A stretch of DNA of 64,000 nucleotides from contig QCBL01000004.1 in assembly GCA_003281625.1 (NCBI GenBank), positions 1 through 64,000 on the forward strand, read 5' to 3'. A program made the translations under genes and the position numbers. Source of the stretch: Prochlorococcus sp. AG-347-I04 (GTDB lineage: Bacteria > Cyanobacteriota > Cyanobacteriia > PCC-6307 > Cyanobiaceae). Positions 17,322-23,619 of the stretch are shown here, piece by piece. The notes beneath the pieces are model-generated. The model saw only the letters and a list, made by a program, of their open reading frames with translations, had not been told where the DNA came from and made no database searches. The stretch's first letter is position 1. The number at the start of each line of letters is the position of its first letter.

Positions 17322-17651
17322 ATGAAATTTAGTCACATAACTATTATGTCTAATAACGTATCTACCTCAGTAAGTAGTAACAATATTACTGCTGTATTTG
17401 CAGGTTTTCTTGGAGCATTTATTGTTGGTTCTCTTGGAGTCCAACTTGTAAGAACCCAAAAGCCTTCTTTCCAATCTCAACCATTAAAAGTTCAACCAGT
17501 TATCGCTCATCAATCAACTTTATGGACAGCTTTAGGAGAACAAGATACTCCTATTGCTAGAAATAAAGTTTCTAATGTAAAAACAACAGGAGTTGTCCCT
17601 GTAATAGGTTCTGAAGCAACTCTTTGGGCTCCTCTAGGTTTAGGTAATTAG
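17322..17651 (+). CDS. Membrane protein with duplicated TLWxxLG motif, unknown
   Basis: The product of up to 109 aa has one membrane helix (about residues 24-44, AVFAGFLGAFIVGSLGVQLV) and a soluble tail. The tail holds an internal repeat: VQPVIAHQSTLWTALG and VVPVIGSEATLWAPLG share 9 of 16 residues. Translation may start at the ATG at 17346 (MSNNVSTS) rather than 17322, because neither ATG has a clear ribosome-binding site. The gene follows the candidate riboswitch and ends in a strong terminator, so it is monocistronic. Function unknown; nitrogen control is inferred. Confidence 0.7.
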   Translation: MKFSHITIMSNNVSTSVSSNNITAVFAGFLGAFIVGSLGVQLVRTQKPSFQSQPLKVQPVIAHQSTLWTALGEQDTPIARNKVSNVKTTGVVPVIGSEATLWAPLGLGN

Positions 17652-17677
17652 TAAATTAGGTCTTTTAATAAACCGAA

Positions 17678-17700
17678 GGGGGTTTTAACCCCCTTTTTTT
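17678..17700 (+). terminator. Rho-independent terminator
   Basis: GGGGG-TTTTAA-CCCCC followed by seven T residues, 27 bp after the stop of the gene at 17322. Confidence 0.9.
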
Positions 17701-17782
17701 ATTAATTCCATTAAAAAGATGATTGAAAATTTTTAATCCAATTCATGGATAATTATAAATTAAATCAGGGTTTGAAAACAAT

Positions 17783-17825
17783 GTAATCGTAGATACCAAC
17801 AGCTTTTTTATTAATTGATTATAAA
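17783..17825 (+). promoter_or_regulatory. Class II NtcA promoter driving an unknown transcript
   Basis: GTAATCGTAGATAC at 17783-17796 is a perfect GTA-N8-TAC. TATAAA at 17820-17825 follows after exactly 23 nt. Transcription would start near 17831. The first 50 nt can fold with AACGG (17831-17835) pairing to CCGTT (17875-17879) and AACC (17841-17844) to GGTT (17867-17870). The product could be a small RNA, a structured leader for the gene at 17952, or both. Confidence 0.6.
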
Positions 17826-17951
17826 TTAAAAACGGGAGTTAACCTATTTCAATTTGTTGACTCTGAGGTTTTAACCGTTGAATCCTTATCTACTTCAAGT
17901 TGTGACTCGCTAGTTTCAAGATTCAAAAACGGTATTTACACATATTAAATT

Positions 17952-18089
17952 ATGGAAAAAAAAATCTCAAAGAAATACGCCGATTTTATAGTCCAGGCTA
18001 ATAATTCAACTTTCAGAAAAGAAGCTTTGTCATTGATTAAACAAGCGACAAAATTAAAAACCAAACTTGATCAATACGAAATGATATAG
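17952..18089 (+). CDS. 45-aa basic protein downstream of an NtcA promoter
   Basis: The product (MEKKISKKYADFIVQANNS...) is Lys-rich, soluble and probably two helices. No family recognised. It would have a leader of about 120 nt from the NtcA promoter at 17783. Small basic proteins under nitrogen control in cyanobacteria include glutamine-synthetase inactivating factors, but I see no specific similarity and make no assignment. Confidence 0.45.
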   Translation: MEKKISKKYADFIVQANNSTFRKEALSLIKQATKLKTKLDQYEMI

Positions 18090-18201
18090 TCTCTTAAAAT
18101 CTACAGGATATTCAAGATGAGGTAGAAACTAGTTCCTTTTTTTTATCCTGCTAAAAAAAATACTAAGAGATTATTTAAATTCTCTGCTTTAATAAAAGAT
18201 C

Positions 18202-18492
18202 GTGGAATTAACTGAGCTAATTAAGGATTACGTTGCTACAGAATTATTATCAAGTATTGAAATTGATTTTCTTGAAGGAGAATTATGGGAAACCACTCAA
18301 CATATTGCAGAAATAAATACATTTATCAAAGCCCCAAAAAATATATGCAAGAAATTGGGACTAGATGAAAAATCTTGCTGGCAATTATGTTGTGCAGCCG
18401 TTCTTGACTCCTCAAGACCATTAAAAAATGGACAAAATAGAGTAGATGATTTTAAAAAATTAATTAATCGATATGAAATTAGCTACATATAA
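18202..18492 (+). CDS. Conserved small protein, paralogue of the gene at 1667
   Basis: The 96-aa soluble product begins at a GTG. It shares with the product at 1667 the pattern EIxxLxxEL, AP-x2-IC-x2-L-x-L, W-x2-C-x-A-x2-LD, K-x-GQ and F-x2-L. Four Cys are present, three clustered as SCWQLCCAA. It is followed after 12 bp by the gene at 18505, so a three-gene unit with the GATase is likely. Function unknown. Confidence 0.65.
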   Translation: MELTELIKDYVATELLSSIEIDFLEGELWETTQHIAEINTFIKAPKNICKKLGLDEKSCWQLCCAAVLDSSRPLKNGQNRVDDFKKLINRYEISYI

Positions 18493-18504
18493 ACTAAGGA
18501 ATCA

Positions 18505-18801
18505 ATGATACGTTTACTTATTGCATCAATTCTTTTTTTTACTCCACTAGGAGGTTTTGCTGATGAAAAGCAAAGAGAAATTGAAAATGAAGCTATAAAT
18601 CTTGTTATTAAAAAATATGGAAAAGGCTTAGAAAATAGATTAAAAGGTACGGGAGTAACTCCCAGTTATCGAAGTTGGTATGAAAATGATTGTTTTGTAA
18701 GTATTGCAGCAGGTATATACCAAGAAGACACTTGGTCGGCAATGAAGTGGTTTAGCGTTAATGTCTGTTCTGAATCAGCTGAAATAATGGAAAGTGAATG
18801 A
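18505..18801 (+). CDS. Secreted small protein, unknown
   Basis: The 98-aa product has a signal peptide (MIRLLIASILFFTPLGGFA, cleavage before DEKQ). The mature domain of about 79 residues contains two Cys (NDCFVS and VNVCSE) that could form a disulfide in the periplasm. Its stop overlaps the start of the GATase gene by 4 bp. Not recognised. Confidence 0.6.
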   Translation: MIRLLIASILFFTPLGGFADEKQREIENEAINLVIKKYGKGLENRLKGTGVTPSYRSWYENDCFVSIAAGIYQEDTWSAMKWFSVNVCSESAEIMESE

Positions 18802-19535
18802 AGGAAATAAAACGCCTATTAGTTTTGCAGCACTTAGAAATAGAGGGGCCTGGTCTTTTTGAACAATTTGCTAAAGAAAGAGATTTAAAAATAGAAATTA
18901 TTCGTTTAGATAATAACAATGCTCTGCCGCAAACAAAAAAAGGTGACTTAATTTTAATTATGGGTGGACCAATGGGTGTTAAAGATATTGGAAGCGAAAA
19001 ATATCCATGGCTTAAGTTAGAGAGAGATTTTATAAAAAAAGAATTAGAAAATGAGAGCCCTATAGTCGGTGTTTGCTTAGGTGCTCAGTTGCTTGCGAGT
19101 GCTGCTGGAGGAGATGTAGAAATTCTTAAATATGGATCACCTCCAAAAGCATTACCAGAAATTGGATGGTCTCAAATTTTTATAGACAAATCGAATAAAG
19201 ACTTTAAAGCACTGTTTGAAGACCCTTTTCATGTACTACATTGGCATGGAGATAGGATTTTATTACCTAATAAAGCAGTACTCATTGCTAGTAGCGCGCG
19301 TTGTAAGGAACAGTTTTTTAGGATTGGTAATTTTGCTTACGGATTACAATTCCATGTAGAGACGACGGGGGGAATGATAAATAACTGGATTAAAGAAGAT
19401 AAAGAGTTTGTCCTTAAAGGATTAGGCTTAAATGGTCAGGAAATTTTAAAAAAAGAGAATAAAAAGTATATTGATAAAACTTTTTCAAAAAGAAAGCATC
19501 TAATAAGTAAATTATTTGAAGTATTAGATAATTAA
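18798..19535 (+). CDS. Class I glutamine amidotransferase-like protein
   Basis: The 245-aa product resembles the stand-alone GATase domain of GMP synthase. The nucleophile elbow GVCLGAQ gives C93, the catalytic pair H186 and E188 sits in LQFHVETT, and an oxyanion-loop MGGPMGV is near residue 55. No synthetase domain is attached, so the ammonia acceptor is unknown. Related proteins act as gamma-glutamyl hydrolases or transferases on amines or peptides. Its ATG overlaps the previous stop (ATGA), and it lies near nitrogen-regulated genes. Confidence 0.85.
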   Translation: MKEIKRLLVLQHLEIEGPGLFEQFAKERDLKIEIIRLDNNNALPQTKKGDLILIMGGPMGVKDIGSEKYPWLKLERDFIKKELENESPIVGVCLGAQLLASAAGGDVEILKYGSPPKALPEIGWSQIFIDKSNKDFKALFEDPFHVLHWHGDRILLPNKAVLIASSARCKEQFFRIGNFAYGLQFHVETTGGMINNWIKEDKEFVLKGLGLNGQEILKKENKKYIDKTFSKRKHLISKLFEVLDN

Positions 19536-19552
19536 AAAGGGCATAATCCAGT

Positions 19553-19575
19553 AAAAAAGGGCTTGATAAAGCCCT
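19553..19575 (-). terminator. Terminator of the divergent hli gene
   Basis: On the minus strand, AGGGCTT-TATC-AAGCCCT is followed by a run of T. It lies 25 bp past the stop of the hli gene at 19600. The opposite side has G then six A, so it may also stop the GATase transcript weakly. Confidence 0.8.
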
Positions 19576-19599
19576 GAAAAAATTTAAAAGGGATTTTTA

Positions 19600-19728
19600 T
19601 TAGAAAATACCTGGAAGAATTTGACCAGTAAAATAGTAGGCTCCTACAAGAGCAAACATTCCAAGCATTGCTGCTTTACCATTAAGCTTTTCAGCTTTTT
19701 CGGTCATGATTTTTTTTGCGAATTCCAT
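19600..19728 (-). CDS. hli: High-light-inducible protein
   Basis: This is a 42-aa single-helix chlorophyll-binding protein of the Hlip/SCP family. It has the family core EKLNGKAAMLGMFALVGAYYFTGQ and the TGQILPGIF end, including the chlorophyll-binding E-x2-N-x2-A-M-x-G pattern. Such proteins protect photosystem assembly under light and nutrient stress. A class II NtcA promoter lies directly upstream, which predicts induction by nitrogen limitation. Confidence 0.9.
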   Translation of the reverse strand: MEFAKKIMTEKAEKLNGKAAMLGMFALVGAYYFTGQILPGIF

Positions 19729-19754
19729 AAAAAAGTGAAATAAATTATATCTAA

Positions 19755-19796
19755 AAAATAATTATTCAAATTTCAGAATGATGTAGTTTTTTCTAC
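19755..19796 (-). promoter_or_regulatory. Class II NtcA promoter of hli
   Basis: GTAGTTTTTTCTAC at 19783-19796 is a perfect GTA-N8-TAC. On the minus strand, TATTTT (19760 down to 19755) fits TA-N3-T at exactly 22 nt. A start near 19748 leaves a leader of about 20 nt before the hli ATG. Confidence 0.7.
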
Positions 19797-20032
19797 CAAA
19801 TTGATATCTTTCTAAGGATTTAAAAATAAATACTTAAACAACAAATTGAACTCTCAATAGTTTTCGAGCCAATCTGTAAAGCGTAGCAAGCCTAAAAAAC
19901 AACTATTTAAATATATACGTCACGAATCTGTCACAGTTATGTAGTAAATATCTTGAAAATAACTTAATTTCAGCTTAATACTTTACATTTGTTAATAGTA
20001 GTGTTACATTATTTAACAATTACACAATTTTA

Positions 20033-20239
20033 ATGGCTAATTCAAACGTTACTACTGAATCAGGTGGCAGACAAAATATGTTTCCTACTGAGACACGTCC
20101 TTACATAGATGAGTCTGTTTCTTACGACAGCTACCCACAAAATGCAGAAAAAGTTAACGGTCGTTGGGCAATGATAGGCCTTGTTGCGTTAGTAGGTGCT
20201 TACGTTTCAACCGGACAAATTATTCCTGGCATTTTTTAA
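20033..20239 (+). CDS. hli: High-light-inducible protein
   Basis: The 68-aa Hlip has a polar N-terminal arm of about 38 residues followed by the core EKVNGRWAMIGLVALVGAYV and TGQIIPGIF. The stop codon overlaps the ATG of the next hli by one base (TAATG), so the genes are translationally coupled. First gene of a four-gene unit closed by a terminator at 20864. Confidence 0.93.
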   Translation: MANSNVTTESGGRQNMFPTETRPYIDESVSYDSYPQNAEKVNGRWAMIGLVALVGAYVSTGQIIPGIF

Positions 20240-20499
20240 TGAGTCCACTTTCATGTTTCTTAGCAGTCATTGTATTCTTTACAGCCATCCTCGTTGCTTA
20301 TTTAACCAAGCAATTTCAAAACGAAAATTTAAACTATTCATCTTCTAATCAAATGAAAAACACAAACACAAAGGTCAAAACAATCGAAAAAGAAAAAGTT
20401 GTTGCTGAAACTCTTAACGGCAGATTCGCAATGCTTGGATTAATTGCTGCTGTTGGAGCATACTTAACAACAGGTCAAATAATTCCTGGTTTCGTTTAA
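20239..20499 (+). CDS. hli: Two-helix high-light-inducible-type protein
   Basis: The 86-aa product has an N-terminal membrane helix (CFLAVIVFFTAILVAYL) that ordinary Hlips lack. A polar Lys/Asn-rich linker and a standard C-terminal Hlip helix follow (AETLNGRFAMLGLIAAVGAY, TGQIIPGFV). The ATG at 20239 overlaps the preceding stop; upstream in-frame sequence to 20164 only shadows the previous gene. The extra helix may tether it to a partner or form a two-helix antenna-like unit. Confidence 0.85.
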   Translation: MSPLSCFLAVIVFFTAILVAYLTKQFQNENLNYSSSNQMKNTNTKVKTIEKEKVVAETLNGRFAMLGLIAAVGAYLTTGQIIPGFV

Positions 20500-20533
20500 A
20501 ACCTATTTTTTAACATCTCTACAAATCAGAAAA

Positions 20534-20662
20534 ATGGAAAATTCAAAAACAACTTATTGGCAAAACGCCGAGAGAACTAATGGAAGAATGGCAATGATGG
20601 GCTTATTTGCATTAGTTGTAAATTATGGCTTATTCGGATGGATAATCCCAGGAATTTTTTAA
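20534..20662 (+). CDS. hli: High-light-inducible protein, divergent 42-aa form
   Basis: The product carries WQNAERTNGRMAMMGLFALV, with the E-R-x-N-G-R-x-A-M signature, and ends WIIPGIF. The TGQ tripeptide of the other copies is replaced by LFG. The stop overlaps by nothing but abuts the next ATG (TAA then ATG). It is third in the hli unit. Confidence 0.9.
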   Translation: MENSKTTYWQNAERTNGRMAMMGLFALVVNYGLFGWIIPGIF

Positions 20663-20842
20663 ATGAATTTAGGCTTACTTTTTCTTAAGGTAAATACTTT
20701 AGGAGTTATAACTCTCTCTGAACTTGATTGGATAACTAACCATCAATCTGAATTTTCAAGGTTAGATATGGCTTTAGTTATTAAAATCGGCCGTCTTATG
20801 GATTCTGGAATAGTAGAAATTGATAATAGATTGCCTGTTTAA
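20663..20842 (+). CDS. 59-aa soluble protein at the end of the hli operon
   Basis: The ATG immediately follows the hli stop. The product (MNLGLLFLKVNTLGVITLSELDWITNHQ...) is soluble and predicted helix-turn-helix in shape, ending in a short acidic tail. It is not an Hlip. Position inside the operon suggests it acts with, or regulates, the Hlips, but the sequence shows no known motif. Confidence 0.6.
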   Translation: MNLGLLFLKVNTLGVITLSELDWITNHQSEFSRLDMALVIKIGRLMDSGIVEIDNRLPV

Positions 20843-20863
20843 TTTTAAAAAATGATCGTCATG

Positions 20864-20900
20864 AGTGTTTGTCAATAGGGATACTGACAAACACTTTTTT
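20864..20900 (+). terminator. Terminator of the hli operon
   Basis: AGTGTTTGTCA pairs perfectly with TGACAAACACT across a 10-nt loop and is followed by a T run. Confidence 0.9.
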
Positions 20901-20920
20901 ATGAGAAAAAACATTTGTAA

Positions 20921-20956
20921 AAAAAAGAGATTGTTTCTTAGCTAAAAACAATCTCT
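20921..20956 (-). terminator. Terminator for the minus-strand membrane gene
   Basis: AGAGATTGTTT (20926-20936) pairs with AAACAATCTCT (20946-20956). An A tract precedes it on the plus strand, so it functions for minus-strand transcripts arriving from 21265. Confidence 0.7.
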
Positions 20957-21049
20957 AAATTACCTAATTCTTACATGAAAATTTCAAGTAAGCTTTCAGA
21001 TCTTAACTGATTTGTTTTTATAGTAAATCCGTAAAAATGCTTTTGTAAT

Positions 21050-21265
21050 TTATCTTTTTAAACCACCTCTTTTTATCCAAAGAAACCATGTAACCCAAAT
21101 AGGAGGGAGGAATCTTATTAAAAAAGAAATTTTATACATATAAAATGGGGCATTTTCATTTTGAAATAAATTCATTAAAAAGGAAGATATAGTTACCCAA
21201 AGTAAAATTATTAATAAATTTGCTCCCAACAAGGCGAACTTATTTTGTTTGAATATTTTTGGCAT
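21050..21265 (-). CDS. Small two-helix membrane protein
   Basis: The 71-aa product has hydrophobic segments at about residues 12-33 and 42-63 and basic ends (MPKIFKQNK, IKRGGLKR). No family recognised. It is the last of three minus-strand small membrane-protein genes (21050, 21324, 21629). Confidence 0.5.
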   Translation of the reverse strand: MPKIFKQNKFALLGANLLIILLWVTISSFLMNLFQNENAPFYMYKISFLIRFLPPIWVTWFLWIKRGGLKR

Positions 21266-21323
21266 AAGTTTATTTTTTTATATTCTTAATTTTAAATAAA
21301 CTTGGGAAGTAAATTATACATTT

Positions 21324-21575
21324 TCAAAAAAACTTTAAATTTAAAATCCATATCCAAATAAAAAAAATACTAAATTTTAATCCCTCTCCAAATAATATTC
21401 CGAAAGTCATAGGAGGCGAAAATATTAAAAAAAGAATAGAGAATAAACTAAATAGAGCAAATGATCCTCTTAAAAAATAATTCTTTCTTTTTGTTCTTCT
21501 TAGATTTTTTAAGGTATTCCACTCCCATTGAATAAGCCTGTAGAACTTTTCTGATAATAAAAATAAATACTTCAT
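21324..21575 (-). CDS. Small membrane protein, unknown
   Basis: The 83-aa product has a basic amphipathic N-terminal half (LKNLRRTKRKNYFLRGS). Two hydrophobic helices follow (about 41-61 and 64-82). Not recognised. It lies between two similar small membrane genes. Confidence 0.5.
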   Translation of the reverse strand: MKYLFLLSEKFYRLIQWEWNTLKNLRRTKRKNYFLRGSFALFSLFSILFLIFSPPMTFGILFGEGLKFSIFFIWIWILNLKFF

Positions 21576-21628
21576 TAATATTATTAATTTCTATCGGCTT
21601 TTCTTATTTATAAAATTAATTTCACCTG

Positions 21629-21913
21629 TTAGCAATAAACTTTATCCCCTTCTTCAGAAAGATAGTAAATTTTATTTTCTGAACTTACGAAGAAAGTTAA
21701 TCCCTTATATTGTGATCTTTTAAATTTATCTAATCTAAGTTTGTGTAAATCCCAATTATCAGTACTTATGTCAGGATTAAATTCTTGTTCTTTTAAGAAA
21801 GGTACATAAGTTGGACTAATTGTTGTTTTTTGGGCTAACCCTCTATTTCGTTTTGAATAAAAAAGTAATAAAAATAAAAGTACAAAAAAAAGAATTAATA
21901 ATATATTTGTCAT
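21629..21913 (-). CDS. Membrane-anchored small protein
   Basis: The 94-aa product has one N-terminal helix (ILLILFFVLLFLLLFY). A soluble domain of about 70 residues follows, ending in a beta-rich stretch (GLTFFVSSENKIYYLSEEGDKVYC). The C-terminal Cys is the last residue. No family recognised. Confidence 0.55.
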   Translation of the reverse strand: MTNILLILFFVLLFLLLFYSKRNRGLAQKTTISPTYVPFLKEQEFNPDISTDNWDLHKLRLDKFKRSQYKGLTFFVSSENKIYYLSEEGDKVYC

Positions 21914-22056
21914 TGTAAATTTTTCTAATTTGAAAAAACTTTATTTGGATAATCAAGAACTTTTCACAATAAATTTCTTAATAAGTAAAAAATCCTATTT
22001 TTATATTCTTGTATTTTTGAATACTTATCAAGGGGTTACCTAAATCAGACTATAGA

Positions 22057-22218
22057 ATGAGTTGCATTTTCAACATGACTCAAAATTCCATGAATACTCC
22101 TTATGCAAAAAGAGTAGCTGAAAAATTTAGAGAGGCTCAAAACTATTTAAAAACTAATGGTTTTAGTAGATCAACTCAACATTTACTGGAAGATATTGAA
22201 AATTCTATTGAAAAATAA
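22057..22218 (+). CDS. Small soluble helical protein
   Basis: The frame encodes MSCIFNMTQNSMNTPYAKRV then AEKFREAQNYLKTNGFSRST..., a helical peptide of 53 aa, or 47 aa from the internal ATG at 22075. Its stop overlaps the ATG of the next gene (TAATG), a sign of coupled translation and therefore of a genuine pair. Function unknown. Confidence 0.5.
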   Translation: MSCIFNMTQNSMNTPYAKRVAEKFREAQNYLKTNGFSRSTQHLLEDIENSIEK

Positions 22219-22376
22219 TGCCAATACCTCCTCACTTATCACAACTACAATATGGCTATGATGATGGTTTTACAACCATTGTTTTTGGGTTAATAGGAAG
22301 TTGCTTAGGATGTATCTTAATTTTATTAATTTCATTTTTTGAATCTAAATTCAAAAAGCAAAATAGTAAGCCTTAA
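22218..22376 (+). CDS. 52-aa single-pass membrane protein
   Basis: The ATG overlaps the preceding stop. The product has a polar head (MPIPPHLSQLQYGYDDG), one helix (IVFGLIGSCLGCILILLISFF) and a Lys-rich tail. It converges on ychF with 8 bp between stops. No family recognised. Confidence 0.5.
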   Translation: MPIPPHLSQLQYGYDDGFTTIVFGLIGSCLGCILILLISFFESKFKKQNSKP

Positions 22377-22384
22377 GATACTTA

Positions 22385-23476
22385 CTAAACGTTAAATAAG
22401 AACTCCATTACATCACCTTCGTTAACAATATATTCCTTACCTTCACTTCTTAAAAGACCTTTAGTTTTTGCATTGGCAATTGAACCTGAATCAATTAAAT
22501 TTTGATACGAAATAGTCTGAGCTCTTATAAATCCTTTTTCAAAATCAGTATGAATTACTCCTGCTGCCTGTGGCGCAGTCATACCATTTTTTATTGTCCA
22601 AGCTTTTGTCTCCTTTTCACCGGTAGTGAAATAAGTTTTTAATCCCAATAATTTATATGTTGATCTAATTAATGAACTTAATCCCCCTTCTTCTACTCCT
22701 AAGCCAATAAGGTAGTCTTTTTTATCTTCTGGTTCTAAATCTATTAATTCAGATTCGACTTGCGCTGATATTTTTATACATTCTGTATTTTCATTGCTTG
22801 CAAAACTCTGAACTCTTGATGAAAAATCATTACCTTCAGCTAAATCATTTTCATTCAAATTAGTTGCGTAAATAATTGGTTTAGCAGTAAGGAAGCCTAA
22901 TTGCTTAATTATTAAATTTTCTTCTTCATTCAAAGATATTGATCTAACTGAAAGGCCTTTCTCTAGCTCTTCTTCAATTTTTTCTAGTAAGGTATCTTCT
23001 TTAGCTGCCTCTTTACTAGTTCTAACCTGTTTTTTAATTCTTTCTCTTCTTTTTTGGAGTTGAGATAAATCAGCTAAATTCAATTCCAGATTAATTATCT
23101 CAATATCATCCAGGGGATCTACCTTTCCAGAAACATGAATTACATCACTATCTTCAAAGCACCTTACAACATGAACTATTGCATCAACCTCCCTAATATT
23201 TGATAAAAATTTATTTCCCAAACCTTCGCCTTTACTAGCTCCTTTTACTAGTCCTGCGATATCTACAAATTCAATTTTTGTTGGGATAATATTTTGGCTA
23301 GAACTTAAATTACCTAACTCTTGCAACCTTTGATCTGGGACTGAAACTATGCCTTTATTAGGTTCTATAGTACAAAAGGGGAAATTAGCCGCTTGGGCCT
23401 TAGCATTTTCTACAAGTGCATTAAATAGAGTTGATTTTCCAACATTTGGTAATCCAATAATACCTGCTTTTAACAT
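22385..23476 (-). CDS. ychF: Ribosome-binding ATPase YchF
   Basis: YchF is an Obg-family P-loop ATPase that binds ribosomes and affects translation and oxidative-stress responses. The P-loop GLPNVGKST is at residues 8-16, FVDIAGLVKGASKGEGLGN is the G3 switch region, and ATNLNE is an altered G4. A TGS domain ends the protein (DFEKGFIRAQTIS, EYIVNEGDVMEFLFNV). Length of 363 aa is typical. Confidence 0.97.
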   Translation of the reverse strand: MLKAGIIGLPNVGKSTLFNALVENAKAQAANFPFCTIEPNKGIVSVPDQRLQELGNLSSSQNIIPTKIEFVDIAGLVKGASKGEGLGNKFLSNIREVDAIVHVVRCFEDSDVIHVSGKVDPLDDIEIINLELNLADLSQLQKRRERIKKQVRTSKEAAKEDTLLEKIEEELEKGLSVRSISLNEEENLIIKQLGFLTAKPIIYATNLNENDLAEGNDFSSRVQSFASNENTECIKISAQVESELIDLEPEDKKDYLIGLGVEEGGLSSLIRSTYKLLGLKTYFTTGEKETKAWTIKNGMTAPQAAGVIHTDFEKGFIRAQTISYQNLIDSGSIANAKTKGLLRSEGKEYIVNEGDVMEFLFNV

Positions 23477-23619
23477 TTGAAAAAACTTATGGAAAAATTA
23501 TTCAGAAAACATCTTCTAGTAATATAGTATTTACTTAACCAATCTTGGATAAGTTAATTATAATCGTCTTGATTATTTATTTAGTTCCTAAATATTCTCT
23601 ACTTCTGCTTTAAAAAGAA

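Noticed and set aside
20164-20238. Longer N-terminus for the second hli gene
   Set aside because: It reads through the previous hli gene out of frame. The ATG at 20239 overlaps that gene's stop and gives a sensible membrane helix.
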